Assembly: GCA_003156795.1 (NCBI GenBank)
Contig: PMHU01000326.1
Location: 1 to 13,694, forward strand
Origin: Acidimicrobiaceae bacterium
GTDB lineage: Bacteria > Actinomycetota > Acidimicrobiia > Acidimicrobiales > Palsa-688
Length of the DNA: 13,694 nucleotides
Direction: 5' to 3'
The translations under genes and the position numbers were made by a program. Below are positions 7,335 through 13,247 of the stretch, piece after piece. Within the stretch, counting starts at the first letter, position 1; each line of letters starts with the position of its first letter. Under the pieces are notes generated by a model. That model was not told the origin of the DNA, did no database searches, and worked only from the letters and a program-made list of their open reading frames with translations.

Positions 7335-7637
7335 ATGGGGCAGATCAGAAAATTCATGGTGGGAAGCGCGATTGGCATCTCGGCTTTTGCCGGGTTGGCC
7401 GTGAGCACGGTCGGGCCGGCGTGGGCCTACGGACCGAAGCCGACGCCTAAGACGGTCACGTTGGCCTTTCACGACCCGACGAACGTGCCGACGAAGGCGG
7501 CCGTCCCGGCGGTGTCGTCGGGCAGCCTGGCCTTCACCGGTACCGACGTGGCTTTGACCTCTTCGGCCGGAGCGGCGGCGGTAGCGGTCGGCGGGATGGT
7601 CGTGCTGGCCAGCCGCAAGCGTCGTCAAGGGGCTTAG
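7335..7637 (+). CDS. Small secreted protein with LAFTG (LAxTG) sortase signal
   Basis: The ATG at 7335 is preceded by AGAAGGAG ending 11 bases upstream, the best ribosome-binding site in the window; the frame is open farther upstream but lacks any other good start. The 100-residue product has a Sec signal peptide (about 1-31, basic MGQIRK, hydrophobic core, likely cleavage after AWA). A short Pro/Lys/Thr-rich mature part (32-64) follows. LAFTG (65-69) comes next, then a hydrophobic stretch (77-92) and the basic tail SRKRRQGA. This is a complete cell-wall sorting signal; LAxTG is the motif reported for class E sortases of high-GC Gram-positives. The mature protein would be only about 37 residues, so it may be a surface peptide or linker. 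No sortase gene is in the window. It lies between two DUF4012 paralogues. Confidence 0.85.
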   Translation: MGQIRKFMVGSAIGISAFAGLAVSTVGPAWAYGPKPTPKTVTLAFHDPTNVPTKAAVPAVSSGSLAFTGTDVALTSSAGAAAVAVGGMVVLASRKRRQGA

Positions 7638-7650
7638 GCACCCAGTCGGG

Positions 7651-7673
7651 CCCGGGGTCGCGGCCCCGGGTTT
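7651..7673 (+). terminator. GC-rich hairpin followed by TTT, terminator of the small LAFTG gene
   Basis: CCCGGGG (7651-7657) and CCCCGGG (7664-7670) form a perfect 7-base stem with a 6-base loop, followed by TTT. It lies 13 bases after the stop of the small gene and ends 7 bases before the -10 box of the next gene. It therefore separates the two units and may also affect the downstream promoter. Confidence 0.6.
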
Positions 7674-7677
7674 CAGG

Positions 7678-7683
7678 TAGATT
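7678..7683 (+). promoter_or_regulatory. -10 box (TAGATT) for the second DUF4012 gene, leaderless type
   Basis: GGTAGATT ends 9 bases before the TTG at 7693, matching the box, spacing and TTG start of the first DUF4012 gene. No ribosome-binding site is seen. The terminator hairpin occupies the place of a -35 element. Confidence 0.5.
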
Positions 7684-7692
7684 CCACTGGTC

Positions 7693-10044
7693 TTGGCGGG
7701 TAACAGCACGGCTGGCGACGCGGCTGCCGGAGGACGGCATTTCGCGCCTTACAGTCGAGGGAAGAGATCGGCCGGGCTCCGGTCGTGGGTGATCGTCGCC
7801 GCCCTCGTAGTCGCCGCCGCTGTGGGTTCCGCCACGGCCGGATGCCACCCCACCGCGTCCTCGACCCTGGACAGGGTCTACGGCGCCCTCCTCGGAGCGC
7901 TCGTGGCCTGGGCCGCGGCCCGGGCCGATCGAGCCAGCCTGCTGGTGATGACGACGGTGGGGGTGCTGTTGAGCCGGAGCTGGCTGCTCGTGCCGGCCGG
8001 GGCGGCGCTGGTCCTGGCGTTCGTCGCCGTGATCCCCCGCCGTCGAAATGGATGGCTCGGATGCTTGACGGGTGCCATGGCGATTCAGGTCCTGTTGCGG
8101 TGGCCTCCCGCCGTTTTTCACGGGCTGACCGCTCTCGTGGCCGGATTGGTCGTCGCGTTGGTACTGATTTCGGCCTGGACCGGGCTCAGTGTCCCTCATC
8201 GCCGGTGGGTGGTCCGCTCTGCGGTCGCACTGTCGGGTCTGGCGGTCGTCTTCTCCATTCCTGTGGCCGTGACGGGGCTGACTTCGAAAGACGCGGTCGA
8301 CAGAGGGACGACCGCGGCCCGGGCGGCCCTCGACGAGGTCGACACCGATGACGCCCCGGGCGCCGTGACCGACCTCGAAGTGGCCTCGGCCGACCTGGCC
8401 ACGGCCCGTCGTCGGACCTCCTCCTGGTGGACCGCCGGTGGTGCGCTGGTGCCGGTCGTCGCTCAGCAACGGCGAGCGATGATCGAAGTCACCCGTGCCG
8501 GGCGAGACTTGACCGCGGCGGCTGCCACCGAAGCGGGGTCGATCAACTTCCACGACCTGGCCTACCATGACGGACGAATAGACCTGACTTCGATCCAGGC
8601 CCTGAGTCGGCCGGTCGAAGCCCTCGACGCTCAGATAGCGACGACTCAGGCCTTGATCGCCCGAAGCCGGTCCGCGTGGCTGGTATCTCCGATCGCCGAC
8701 CCGCTGGGTCGCTTCGGTTCGGAGCTGGCCAAGGCCAGAAGGTCGGCGGACTTGGCCAGCTTGGCGGTCAAGGACGCACCGTCGTTGCTCGGCGGGTCCG
8801 GGGTCCGGCACTACTTCGTCGCTTTCATGACCCCGTCGGAGTCCCGAGGGCTCGACGGCTTCATAGGCGCTTTCGCCGAGCTGACCGTAGACCAGGGCCG
8901 GGTGACGCTTGCCCGCTCCGGACCTGTCACCCAACTGGTGGCGGCGGCCTCGCAGCGTTCCCCGAAGCTTGAGGGCCCCGCCGACTACCTGTACCGCTAC
9001 AGCAACTTCCTCCCCCAGGACAACTTCGAGGACGTCACCTACTCACCGGACTTTCCGACCGTCGAGGACGTAATCGCCCAGCTGTACCCGCAACTGGGCG
9101 GGGACCACATCGATGGCGTCCTGGCGCTCGATCCGTACGCCTTGGCCGCGCTGCTGCAGTTCACCGGGCCGATCTCGGTGTCAGGCTTCGCGAGCCAGCT
9201 CACGTCAGCCAACGCCGCTGAGGTCCTGTTGCGGGGGCAGTACCTGACCGCGTCGTCCAACCCGGCCGAGGACGCACGGCACGACCTCTTGCAGGAGGCT
9301 TTGTCGGTCGCCTTCGCCAAGCTCGCGTCCGGCTCGCTGCCTGCTCCCAAGGACCTGGCCGCGGCGTTGGATCCCGAGGTCCGCCAAGGGCGCTTGCTGT
9401 TTTGGACCCAGCACCCGTCCGACCAGCCGCTTCTCAGTCGGCTGGGACTGCAGGGCGCCTTCCCGCAGCCTGGAAAGACGAGCGACGTCCTTGCCGTGAC
9501 CGTCTCGAACTCCGGCAACAACAAGATCGACGGCTATCTGCATGAACGCCTGTCCGACCGGATGACTTACGACCCGGCCGACGGGCACGTCGAAGACGAC
9601 GTCACCATCGCCCTCGCCAACGATGCCCCCTCCTCGGGGCTTCCGTCCTACGTCATAGGCAGCTATCCCGGGAGCGGGCTCCCGCCCGGGACCAACTACA
9701 CGTGGCTCTCCGTGTACAGCCCTCTCGCCCTGACGGGCGCGACATCCGACGGCCGGACAATGGCTTTCGCCGCTGGGATACCCGAAGTGGGCCTCCTCGC
9801 CTACAGCGCTTACGTCACGGTGCCCGCCATGTCGACGGTCTCCATCCAGGTCGAGCTGGATGGCGACATTGCCGCCGGCTCTGTCTATCGCGACACCATC
9901 AGGCTTCAACCGCTGGCCAACCCTTCGACCGTCGACGTCAGCGTCGCTCCCATCCCAGGTTGGCGGCCGGTACATGGATCTCAGGCGTCCTGGGTGCCGG
10001 GACCGGACGAGGTGCAGACGCATTCGTGGGCGTTCACCCGTTAG
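7693..10044 (+). CDS. Polytopic membrane protein with DUF4012 domain, copy 2
   Basis: The 783-residue product is a full-length paralogue of the 4844-7213 protein. In the central blocks I aligned by eye, somewhat over half the residues match. Shared blocks include FMTPSESRGLDGFIGAFAEL, TYSPDFPTVEDVIAQLYPQ, GGDHIDGVLALDPYALAALL, EVRQGRLLFW and the C-terminal GPDEVQTHSWAF. The N-terminal half again has about five or six membrane segments, with the large domain outside. Copies differ mostly in the N-terminal head and in short loops, so both appear to be maintained genes. It ends 16 bases before the stop of the convergent kinase gene. A role in envelope polymer assembly or attachment is inferred from context only. 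Confidence 0.9.
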   Translation: MAGNSTAGDAAAGGRHFAPYSRGKRSAGLRSWVIVAALVVAAAVGSATAGCHPTASSTLDRVYGALLGALVAWAAARADRASLLVMTTVGVLLSRSWLLVPAGAALVLAFVAVIPRRRNGWLGCLTGAMAIQVLLRWPPAVFHGLTALVAGLVVALVLISAWTGLSVPHRRWVVRSAVALSGLAVVFSIPVAVTGLTSKDAVDRGTTAARAALDEVDTDDAPGAVTDLEVASADLATARRRTSSWWTAGGALVPVVAQQRRAMIEVTRAGRDLTAAAATEAGSINFHDLAYHDGRIDLTSIQALSRPVEALDAQIATTQALIARSRSAWLVSPIADPLGRFGSELAKARRSADLASLAVKDAPSLLGGSGVRHYFVAFMTPSESRGLDGFIGAFAELTVDQGRVTLARSGPVTQLVAAASQRSPKLEGPADYLYRYSNFLPQDNFEDVTYSPDFPTVEDVIAQLYPQLGGDHIDGVLALDPYALAALLQFTGPISVSGFASQLTSANAAEVLLRGQYLTASSNPAEDARHDLLQEALSVAFAKLASGSLPAPKDLAAALDPEVRQGRLLFWTQHPSDQPLLSRLGLQGAFPQPGKTSDVLAVTVSNSGNNKIDGYLHERLSDRMTYDPADGHVEDDVTIALANDAPSSGLPSYVIGSYPGSGLPPGTNYTWLSVYSPLALTGATSDGRTMAFAAGIPEVGLLAYSAYVTVPAMSTVSIQVELDGDIAAGSVYRDTIRLQPLANPSTVDVSVAPIPGWRPVHGSQASWVPGPDEVQTHSWAFTR

Positions 10045-10053
10045 GGCTTGATA

Positions 10054-10070
10054 GGCCCGGCTACCGGGCC
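10054..10070. terminator. Bidirectional terminator between convergent genes
   Basis: GGCCCGG (10054-10060) and CCGGGCC (10064-10070) form a perfect 7-base stem with a 3-base loop. The loop CTA is the reverse complement of the TAG stop codon of the minus-strand kinase gene, so the hairpin includes the end of that gene. It sits 9 bases past the stop of the plus-strand DUF4012 gene and could serve both. There is no strong T-run on either side. Confidence 0.55.
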
Positions 10071-11626
10071 GGCACTTCCGTTGCCTGGTCCGCTCGGTCT
10101 CCGTTGGGGCCCCGGAAATGCTTGCCTCGCGCTGCGGATTTGTCGCCGCTGCGACCGTTGGCTGCTGCGCTCGGCGACGCGGGCGGATCGCGATACTCGG
10201 TCGTCGTGCGCTTGGCCGGGCGAAAGTCCTTCGGACGCGGCTCGACTTGCGGATCCCGCGGCGCGTAGGGGCTCGTCACGCTCTTCCGGCGCGAGCGGGT
10301 TCGGTACTCGTAGGCGTAGGCGCTGTCCTCACGCTGAACGGCTCCGTTCGGAACGACGCCTACGACGTTGGCGTGAACGTTGTCCAGGGCTTCCTTGGTA
10401 CGACGAAGCCGGTCGCGCGTGGTCTCACCCAGGCGGGTCACGATCACGACGGCGTCGACGTTGACGCTGAGAAGCAGGCCGTCGGCCACCGGAAGGACCG
10501 GCGGAGTGTCAATGATGACTATGTCGCATTCGTGCTCCAACCGTCTGATCACGTCGAGCATGGTCGCCGAGCCGATCAACTCGCTCGGATTGGCCGGCAC
10601 CGGACCCGCCACCAGCACCGCAATACGGCCCTTCTGCACGAACTGGATCGCATCTGAGAGGTCGGCGGTGCCGGCGATGACGTCGACCAGGCCTTTGTTG
10701 TCAGGGATCTGGAGGAAGACGTGGACCATCGGTCGGCGCAGGTCAGCGTCGACGAGGGCGACCCGCTGGCCGGCGCGAGCGCAGGCGATCGCCAGGTTGA
10801 CGGCGACCGATGTCTTGCCCTCCGATGAGGTGGAGCTGGTGACGACGATGGACTTCGGTGCCCTCGTCGCATTGGCGAAGTTGAGGTTGGTGCGCACCTT
10901 CCTATACGCCTCGGCCCGCACCGACATGGGATGGGTCGCCGCCGGGATGGGCTCGCGTGGCAACTCGTAGGGCACCACGCCGAGCACGGTCATCCCGGTC
11001 GCATTTTCGACGTCGTCGGAATCCTTGAGCCTCCGGTCCAGAGATTCTCGGACCAACGCCGCTCCTCCGCCCAAAACGATCCCGAGCGCGAAGCCGATGA
11101 GCAAGTTGCGGGAGGGCCGGGGTGATGACTGTGTCGTCGGGTAACTGGCGTTGGTCAGCACCTCGATCTCGTTGGGCCCGATGGGTTGATCGAGCTGCTG
11201 CAGCACTTGCGGGAGCACCGTCACGAAGGCGTTCGCGACGGCTTGGGCCCGCCGGGCATCGGAGTCGGTCACGGTGATGTTGATGAAGGGGCTCGTACCG
11301 TTAGCGGAGGCAGAAACCGAAGGGGACCCGCTTTTGCTGAAGGGACCTTCCGACGCTTGGGCCTGCTTCAGCGCGGCCTGAACGGCCGGGCTGGTGCCGG
11401 CGATCTGCGCAAACGCTACGGCCCGTTCTTCGGCCAGCTGTCGCGTCGTGACCTCGTCGATAGGACTGACGGTCGACGAGCCGTTGACGACGAGCTGCGT
11501 CGTCGCCTCGTACTTGGGAGTCGTCAACTCGGTGGCGATGGCGGCGCCTCCGACGCACGCGATCATGACCAGAAATATCGTCGCCCACCGCCGCCGCACG
11601 ATGCGGACATAGTCGATTAACTCCAC
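10061..11626 (-). CDS. Polysaccharide co-polymerase / BY-kinase (Wzz domain plus CpsD/CapB-type tyrosine kinase)
   Basis: The 521-residue protein has an N-terminal Wzz chain-length domain with membrane segments at about 15-32 and 174-192, then a cytosolic P-loop kinase. Walker A is SSTSSEGKTS (264-273), Walker A' ALVDADLRRP (290-299) and Walker B CDIVIIDTPP (367-376). The C-terminal tyrosine cluster is AYAYEY (Tyr437, 439, 441), with further Tyr454 and Tyr478, in a basic, Pro-rich tail (442-521). Such proteins regulate exopolysaccharide chain length and export through autophosphorylation. The first Walker A position is Ser or Thr where Ala/Gly is usual. GTG 11626 was chosen because MELIDYVRIVRRRW is the normal family start; ATG 11674 is an alternative adding 16 residues, and the frame stays open to 11779. 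The gene is convergent with DUF4012 copy 2 and divergent from the glycine-rich genes. Confidence 0.92.
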   Translation of the reverse strand: MELIDYVRIVRRRWATIFLVMIACVGGAAIATELTTPKYEATTQLVVNGSSTVSPIDEVTTRQLAEERAVAFAQIAGTSPAVQAALKQAQASEGPFSKSGSPSVSASANGTSPFINITVTDSDARRAQAVANAFVTVLPQVLQQLDQPIGPNEIEVLTNASYPTTQSSPRPSRNLLIGFALGIVLGGGAALVRESLDRRLKDSDDVENATGMTVLGVVPYELPREPIPAATHPMSVRAEAYRKVRTNLNFANATRAPKSIVVTSSTSSEGKTSVAVNLAIACARAGQRVALVDADLRRPMVHVFLQIPDNKGLVDVIAGTADLSDAIQFVQKGRIAVLVAGPVPANPSELIGSATMLDVIRRLEHECDIVIIDTPPVLPVADGLLLSVNVDAVVIVTRLGETTRDRLRRTKEALDNVHANVVGVVPNGAVQREDSAYAYEYRTRSRRKSVTSPYAPRDPQVEPRPKDFRPAKRTTTEYRDPPASPSAAANGRSGDKSAARGKHFRGPNGDRADQATEVPAR

Positions 11627-11688
11627 AAATCCATCCCGGCCCGCGTCGGCGCGCTCGTAAATGCAGACGTGCATCTCATGCGCCGGCG

Positions 11689-11694
11689 AATTTA
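11689..11694 (-). promoter_or_regulatory. Promoter of the BY-kinase gene (-10 TAAATT)
   Basis: On the minus strand TTCGCC (11716-11711), 16 bases, then TAAATT (11694-11689) form a plausible promoter. It would give a leader of roughly 55 bases to the GTG at 11626, or a very short one to the ATG at 11674. The perfect inverted repeat at 11701-11714 fills its spacer. Confidence 0.4.
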
Positions 11695-11700
11695 GCAGTC

Positions 11701-11714
11701 CGCCCCTTGGGGCG
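11701..11714. promoter_or_regulatory. Inverted repeat CGCCCC-TT-GGGGCG in the kinase promoter, possible operator
   Basis: Two perfect 6-base arms around TT lie between the proposed -35 and -10 of the kinase promoter, in the 198-base divergent region (11627-11824). A protein bound here would block the kinase promoter and could also influence the divergent glycine-rich gene. The rest of this gap shows only the two promoters and a short CGAGG-CC-CCTCG repeat (11780-11791). Confidence 0.4.
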
Positions 11715-11812
11715 AACCGTCCTGGTACAGGGCCTCTGACCAGGGCCGCCGTCGTCAGCGGACGGGAAATCGTCTGCACCGAGGCCCCTCGCTCTCATGG
11801 TGTGGCCGCTGT

Positions 11813-11818
11813 TAGGGT
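11813..11818 (+). promoter_or_regulatory. -10 box (TAGGGT) for the 12-codon leader and PqqD-Tat-Gly gene 1
   Basis: CTGTTAGGGT ends 6 bases before the ATG at 11825. The equivalent element of the next copy is CTGTTACGCT, 7 bases before its ATG. CTGTTA and the final T are shared between the two, supporting a real promoter. The spacing predicts a transcript starting at the leader ATG. Confidence 0.5.
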
Positions 11819-11824
11819 GCCGGT

Positions 11825-11863
11825 ATGCCCTTTGGTCGTATGACCCACTGGGGGCGGTTATGA
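11825..11863 (+). CDS. 12-codon leader peptide overlapping the PqqD-Tat-Gly gene 1 start
   Basis: ATG at 11825 opens a frame for MPFGRMTHWGRL. It ends in TGA at 11861-11863, overlapping the ATG of the main gene at 11860 (ATGA). There is no room for a ribosome-binding site before the leader ATG, which lies 6 bases after a -10 box, so it would be translated leaderless. The TGG codon at position 9 is part of the G-rich stretch at 11850-11854 that acts as the ribosome-binding site of the main gene. The downstream paralogue has the same layout with a different peptide. The likely role is translational coupling and not a functional peptide. Confidence 0.5.
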   Translation: MPFGRMTHWGRL

Positions 11864-13122
11864 GGTCGAGGTCGGGCCCGTTGCCCGAGCGCAACCCGGC
11901 TGCAGTCAGCCGCCAGTTCGGTAACGAGTACGTCGTGCTCGACCCGACGACCGATAGGGCGCACGCGCTTGACGGTGACGTGGCGCGGGTTTGGGCTGCG
12001 GCCGGAGACGGGACGTGGCCCGGGTTGCCCGACGAGCGGGTCGACCAGATCGTCGGCGAGCTCGTCGACCTCGGACTGCTCGTTGCCCCGACCGGTTTGT
12101 CCCGCCGTTCGTTGCTAAAGGGTGGCGCCGCGGGGGGAGCCGTGGTCGCGCTCTCCGGACTGGAAACGATCCTGCTCCCGACGGCGGCCATGGCCGCCAG
12201 TACGCCCGTGACGGTGGGACCGTTTTCCCCGGGATCGCACTCCCTCACGGTGCCTGGACACACCACAGTGACATTCACCTTGGTGGGAGGGGGAGCCGGG
12301 GGCGGCGGGGGAGTCGCCGGCGATACAGGCGGCAACGGCGGTGCGGGCGGGGTGGTGACCGGGTCGTTCACGAATACCAACGCGGGTACGGTCACCTTTG
12401 TCGTCCTCGTCGGCGCCGCGGGCGCCGGAGGCATCAACGGTGGGGGCGCCCCGGCGGCGGGCGGAGCCGGCTATGGCGCGGGCGGAACTGGTGGTGCGGC
12501 CGGAACTTTGATCTTTCTATTCGGCGCAGGCGGCGGTGCGGGCGGGGGCGGCACCGTGCTCTACCAGTCGGGGTCGACGGGTGTGCCGACCCTCGTCGCC
12601 GGGGGAGGCGGTGGCGGCGGAGGGAGTGGGTCGGGTACGGCGCCAAATGGCGGCAGTGGCGCCTTGAGCCAGGCCTCGGGTAACAGCAACAACGGGGGCG
12701 GCGGCACGGGCGCATCCGGTGGCGGTGGCACGACGACGGCCAGTGGTGTGGCTGGCAGCACGGCCGGCACCGAAGGAACCGGTACGAGCAGCAGCGGGAC
12801 GGGCGCGTCCTCATACGTGGCTGCGAACAACAACGGCGGCGCCGGCGGCGCGGGCGGCGCCGGCGCGGCACCCACTGGCGACGGAGGCGGGGGTGGCGGA
12901 GGGGGTGCCGCCGGCGGCGGTGGGGGTGGCGGAACCAACGGAGCGGCAGGTGCTGGTGGCGCCGGGTCCAACTACAGCTATGGGACCGCAACCATCACCG
13001 TGACTCTGGCCACCGCCAGCTCCTCGCCGGCATCCGGAGGCTCCGGGGGGGCAGGAGCCAATGGCTCGCCCGGCACCGGGGGCTCCGCTACTTTCATGGG
13101 TATCGGAATAAGCGGCTCGTAA
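11860..13122 (+). CDS. PqqD-like domain / internal Tat signal / glycine-rich exported protein, copy 1
   Basis: The 420-residue protein has three parts. Residues 7-77 match the PqqD-like fold: LPERNPA, then VVLDPTTDRAHALDGDVARVW, DGTWP, and a helix ending in ELVDLGLLVAP. Residues 81-112 form a twin-arginine signal: SRRSLLKGG (Arg82-Arg83), an Ala/Gly/Val hydrophobic region, and a likely cut after AMA (110-112). Residues 113-420 start with TVGPFSPGSHSLTVPG and FTLVGGG, then become extremely Gly/Ala/Ser-rich with runs of up to about nine glycines; the C-terminus is MGIGISGS with no membrane anchor or sorting signal. PqqD domains bind precursor peptides for modifying enzymes; here the domain is fused ahead of the export signal, so it would stay cytosolic. 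Start ATG 11860 follows a G-rich site by 5 bases and overlaps the leader ORF; an upstream in-frame GTG at 11797 lies before the promoter box and was rejected. Confidence 0.87.
   Translation: MRSRSGPLPERNPAAVSRQFGNEYVVLDPTTDRAHALDGDVARVWAAAGDGTWPGLPDERVDQIVGELVDLGLLVAPTGLSRRSLLKGGAAGGAVVALSGLETILLPTAAMAASTPVTVGPFSPGSHSLTVPGHTTVTFTLVGGGAGGGGGVAGDTGGNGGAGGVVTGSFTNTNAGTVTFVVLVGAAGAGGINGGGAPAAGGAGYGAGGTGGAAGTLIFLFGAGGGAGGGGTVLYQSGSTGVPTLVAGGGGGGGGSGSGTAPNGGSGALSQASGNSNNGGGGTGASGGGGTTTASGVAGSTAGTEGTGTSSSGTGASSYVAANNNGGAGGAGGAGAAPTGDGGGGGGGGAAGGGGGGGTNGAAGAGGAGSNYSYGTATITVTLATASSSPASGGSGGAGANGSPGTGGSATFMGIGISGS
12283..13110 (+). repeat. Low-complexity glycine-coding tract
   Basis: GGN-rich DNA encodes irregular Gly/Ala/Ser stretches broken by short hydrophobic strands such as LIFLFGAG, TVLYQSG and ATITVTLA. 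There is no fixed repeat period. The same tract begins in the next copy at about 13674. It is prone to slippage and to spurious antisense open frames rich in Arg/His or Pro. Confidence 0.8.
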
Positions 13123-13168
13123 CGGCCGGCTTTCTCCAAGCACGACGACGACTAACATGGCGTTCCGG

Positions 13169-13184
13169 TCGCGCTAGGGCGCGA
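13169..13184. promoter_or_regulatory. Inverted repeat TCGCGC-TAGG-GCGCGA before the second leader
   Basis: Perfect 6-base arms with a 4-base loop lie 11 bases upstream of the -10 box at 13196, in the 86-base gap between copy 1 and the leader of copy 2. It could be an operator or a weak terminator; no T-run follows. No other clear terminator was seen after copy 1. Confidence 0.35.
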
Positions 13185-13195
13185 AGGGCACCTGT

Positions 13196-13201
13196 TACGC
13201 T
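13196..13201 (+). promoter_or_regulatory. -10 box (TACGCT) for the second leader and PqqD-Tat-Gly gene 2
   Basis: CTGTTACGCT ends 7 bases before the ATG at 13209, paralleling CTGTTAGGGT before the first copy. It indicates that copy 2 has its own promoter despite following copy 1 in the same direction. Confidence 0.45.
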
Positions 13202-13208
13202 GATCGGC

Positions 13209-13247
13209 ATGTCCTTGGTCTCTCCGGACGGCTGGAGGGTACGGTGA
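13209..13247 (+). CDS. 12-codon leader peptide overlapping the PqqD-Tat-Gly gene 2 start
   Basis: ATG at 13209 encodes MSLVSPDGWRVR and stops at TGA 13245-13247, overlapping GTG 13244 of the main gene (GTGA). Length (12 codons), overlap, nearby -10 box and a Trp at codon 9 match the first leader, but the peptide sequences otherwise differ. GGAGGG (13234-13239), which serves the main gene, lies inside this leader. Loss of peptide similarity with retention of layout suggests selection on coupling and not on the peptide. Confidence 0.5.
   Translation: MSLVSPDGWRVR

Noticed and set aside
4844..10044. The duplicated DUF4012 region as a mobile or insertion element
   Set aside because: There is no transposase, terminal inverted repeat or target-site duplication. 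The similarity is at protein level across two intact genes, which fits an old gene duplication.
11627..11779. The 51-codon N-terminal extension of the kinase frame
   Set aside because: The family normally starts at ELIDYVRIVRRRW. The extension is not membrane or domain sequence and runs through the palindrome and promoter region.
11797..11859. In-frame GTG start at 11797 for PqqD-Tat-Gly copy 1
   Set aside because: It would place the start before the TAGGGT box. It adds 21 residues absent from the paralogue and ignores the ATGA overlap with the leader.
12434..12991. Antisense Arg/His-rich and Pro-rich open frames over the glycine tract
   Set aside because: The complement of GGN repeats automatically gives Pro- or Arg/His-coding frames without stops. 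There is no start signal or conserved feature.
12283..13110. Glycine tract as a PE_PGRS protein or a collagen-like repeat
   Set aside because: No PE domain precedes it, and there is no regular Gly-X-Y period. The glycine runs are irregular.
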